A stretch of DNA of 7,072 bases. It comes from CAUZSN01 sp963582345 (lineage in GTDB: Bacteria > Planctomycetota > Planctomycetia > Planctomycetales > Planctomycetaceae). The notes beneath the pieces were generated by a model, which made no database searches, was not told where the DNA came from, and saw nothing but the letters and a program-made list of their open reading frames with translations. Every line of letters starts with the position of its first letter. The first letter of the stretch is position 1. Position numbers and translations under genes: made by a program. Positions 5,317-7,072 of the stretch are shown here, one piece after another. The stretch is taken from the NCBI GenBank assembly GCA_963582345.1, contig CAUZSN010000131.1, positions 1 to 7,072 of the forward strand, in the 5' to 3' direction.

Positions 5317-7072
5317 CTACGGAAGCATACGGTTGCTCAATGAAATGCGATTCGTTTTCCCCTGCAGCGAGATGACGATTGGCACAGTCCACTCGATGCC
5401 TTGAACCTTGCAGATTCCCTCGATGCCATCGCGGCAAATGTAATAGACCAATGATAGCTTCAACTGATCACTCCCAGTGCGACGCGTCAACGGCACCGGC
5501 ACCTCAAAACGCACTTGAGGCTGCTTGATTCGCTGATACTTTCCCATTTCACTACGGTCGACGACTTCGTCTTTGTGAGTAGCTTCGAGACGATATCCCA
5601 TGGGAGCAGACGGGTTGAGCTTGAAACCAGCAGGCAGGTCAATCGCCACGTGCAGGATTACGTTCATTCCAAGCCGGATCTGCTGCATGGGAATTTCGAT
5701 TTTTTGCGCATTCGGAAGCGTCGGCACTCCTACTGATGGTGCGACGGGTGGCGCCAGCCCTGCAAACTGAAGCGTCCGAACTTGTCGGGTTTGAAGATCT
5801 GCAACACGGATCAGGTGATTATTCGTATCGGCAATATAAAGTTGATCGGCAGCCGTACTCACACCCGCCGGTTCGTAGAATCGAGGAAGCTTGTCATCAC
5901 GACCAACTTGTCCGTCTCCCAAGAACGTTCGGCAGGTGCGTGTCCGCGGATCGACAACCTTGATCTTATGGTTGTAGGTATCCGCGATAATTAGCTTCCC
6001 ACGGTGAAAGGTAATTCCAAGCGGATGCTGCAGTCTCACCCGCGACCCAATTTCGTCAATGTCACCAAACGAAAACAGGCTGGCAGCGTTGGGCAATCCC
6101 GAGGCTCCAACGAGTGTCCTAACAGTTCCTTTGGACCCGAGCGAAACAATTCGCACGGCGCTGCCTTCGCTGTCGACCACATACAACACTTTCCCGTCTG
6201 TGGCAATCCCACTGGGCTGAGCATGCGCAGCCTGCCGCAGTGGGCCGTCCAAAATATCTTCCCGTCCGGACCCCGAATAGAGCTGAATGTTACGTCTCGC
6301 TAAATCCAAAACCGCAAGCTGATGCGGCCCAGCCACCGCGATGTAAAGCTTGCGGCCTACTAAAACTAAATCCCAAGGATTGCTCAAAGCTGTCCTTCGC
6401 AGTGCTCTCCCACTGTGGCTAATGCGTGATCCTTGCCTCCCTGTTCCAGCCAACGTCTCAACTGTTTTACGGGCTAGATTGACTTGGCGAATCAGATGAT
6501 TCTCATTGTCGGCGACATACAACGTATTGCCGTCGAGTGCCAGTCCTTGTGGATCGTTAAAACTGGCCTTCTGGTAACTTCCGTCACTCTTGCCTTGACT
6601 TCCACTGCCAATGATGTCCAACACGCGACCGACTAACGAGCTGACCACGATGCGGTTGTGTCCACTGTCGGCGATATAGAGTCTACTTGATTCGCTATCA
6701 GCCAGAACCTTCCCGGGAAAACGAAGCGGCGCTAGTTCGGAACGGTACTCCTCCAAATCAAAATGGAGTGGTGTTTCATCGAGAGTTCCCTTTTTGCGGT
6801 GAAGGCGAACCTGGCGTGAAATGGCTCTATCCAAGACCTTAAACGACGATTCACCTCGAAAACCGATCACTTTGTATCCTTCCGGATCGATCAATTGAAA
6901 GGTGGGCCACGCAGTCACAGCGTAACGCTTCCAGATGACTAATTTGGCGTCGTTGACAACCGGATGACGGATCCGGTACCGCATGACGGCTTGGCGAATG
7001 TTTTCAGATTCACGTTCCGTAAAGAATTTAGCCGAATGCACTCCGATAACCACCAATTCGTTCGGGTATTTT
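5317..7072 (-). CDS. Thioredoxin-like/NHL-repeat protein of NHLRC2 type, N-terminus beyond window
   Basis: The minus-strand frame is open to the right edge. A TTG at 7056 is not the real start, because the upstream codons (KYPNE) continue the fold. Numbering from the leucine at 7056, residues 1-88 are the second half of a TlpA-like thioredoxin domain, with VVIGVHSAKF and the cis-proline loop TAWPTF. The redox CxxC (CCINC in NHLRC2 relatives) would lie outside the window. Residues ~110-432 hold six NHL repeats, each with a pattern like LYIADxxNHxIRxVDL, implying a six-bladed propeller (DNA 5761-6729). The third and fourth repeats are the least regular. Residues ~455-565 form a C-terminal beta domain like DsbD-alpha, with C541 and C549 in YYICRDGIEGIC. 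It probably acts in thiol-disulfide exchange or as a scaffold outside the cytoplasm; the export signal cannot be seen. It converges on the VWA locus and is separately transcribed. Confidence 0.9.
   Translation of the reverse strand, partial: KYPNELVVIGVHSAKFFTERESENIRQAVMRYRIRHPVVNDAKLVIWKRYAVTAWPTFQLIDPEGYKVIGFRGESSFKVLDRAISRQVRLHRKKGTLDETPLHFDLEEYRSELAPLRFPGKVLADSESSRLYIADSGHNRIVVSSLVGRVLDIIGSGSQGKSDGSYQKASFNDPQGLALDGNTLYVADNENHLIRQVNLARKTVETLAGTGRQGSRISHSGRALRRTALSNPWDLVLVGRKLYIAVAGPHQLAVLDLARRNIQLYSGSGREDILDGPLRQAAHAQPSGIATDGKVLYVVDSEGSAVRIVSLGSKGTVRTLVGASGLPNAASLFSFGDIDEIGSRVRLQHPLGITFHRGKLIIADTYNHKIKVVDPRTRTCRTFLGDGQVGRDDKLPRFYEPAGVSTAADQLYIADTNNHLIRVADLQTRQVRTLQFAGLAPPVAPSVGVPTLPNAQKIEIPMQQIRLGMNVILHVAIDLPAGFKLNPSAPMGYRLEATHKDEVVDRSEMGKYQRIKQPQVRFEVPVPLTRRTGSDQLKLSLVYYICRDGIEGICKVQGIEWTVPIVISLQGKTNRISLSNRMLP

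Overview
The window looks like chromosomal DNA of a planctomycete. The evidence is the gene content: a secreted von Willebrand A (VWA) protein with a secretin-N0-like segment and a long Gly/Met tract, a C-terminal block ending in a conserved 'SADRRYVRI...FTF' segment, and a thioredoxin-NHL protein of the NHLRC2 type. I recognise these from recalled planctomycete proteins, not from a search. There are no RNA genes, CRISPR arrays or mobile elements that I can support.

Layout. Positions 1-577 (minus) hold the N-terminal 192 codons of an exported protein that runs off the left edge. Positions 578-1043 are a divergent intergenic region with two short perfect inverted repeats and no convincing gene. 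Positions 1044-3662 (plus) encode an exported VWA protein. Positions 3716-5098 (plus) encode a helical-repeat plus DUF2135-like protein. Positions 5099-5316 are a short convergent spacer. Positions 5317-7072 (minus) encode most of a thioredoxin-like/NHL-propeller protein whose redox-active N-terminus lies beyond the right edge.

The main observation is that the two plus-strand reading frames look like two halves of one roughly 1,350-residue exported protein. The upstream frame ends 15 bases after a run of nine A (3636-3644). The downstream frame is -1 relative to it and is open from 3638, exactly across that run. The downstream frame has no ATG or GTG near its beginning; its first canonical start is a TTG inside a strong hairpin. 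Joining them at the A run puts a VWA domain and a DUF2135-like domain in one chain. The break could be a sequencing error, a genuine inactivating indel, or programmed slippage. A terminator-like hairpin with a T5 tail (3701-3734) lies just past the upstream stop. It either marks a true gene end or acts as an attenuator whose use depends on whether ribosomes shift frame.

How the genes may work together: all three loci appear to encode exported or periplasm-facing proteins. The VWA/DUF2135 product probably binds partners through a metal-dependent adhesion site, and the NHL protein is probably a thiol-redox scaffold. There is no sign that the flanking minus-strand genes share an operon with the central locus.
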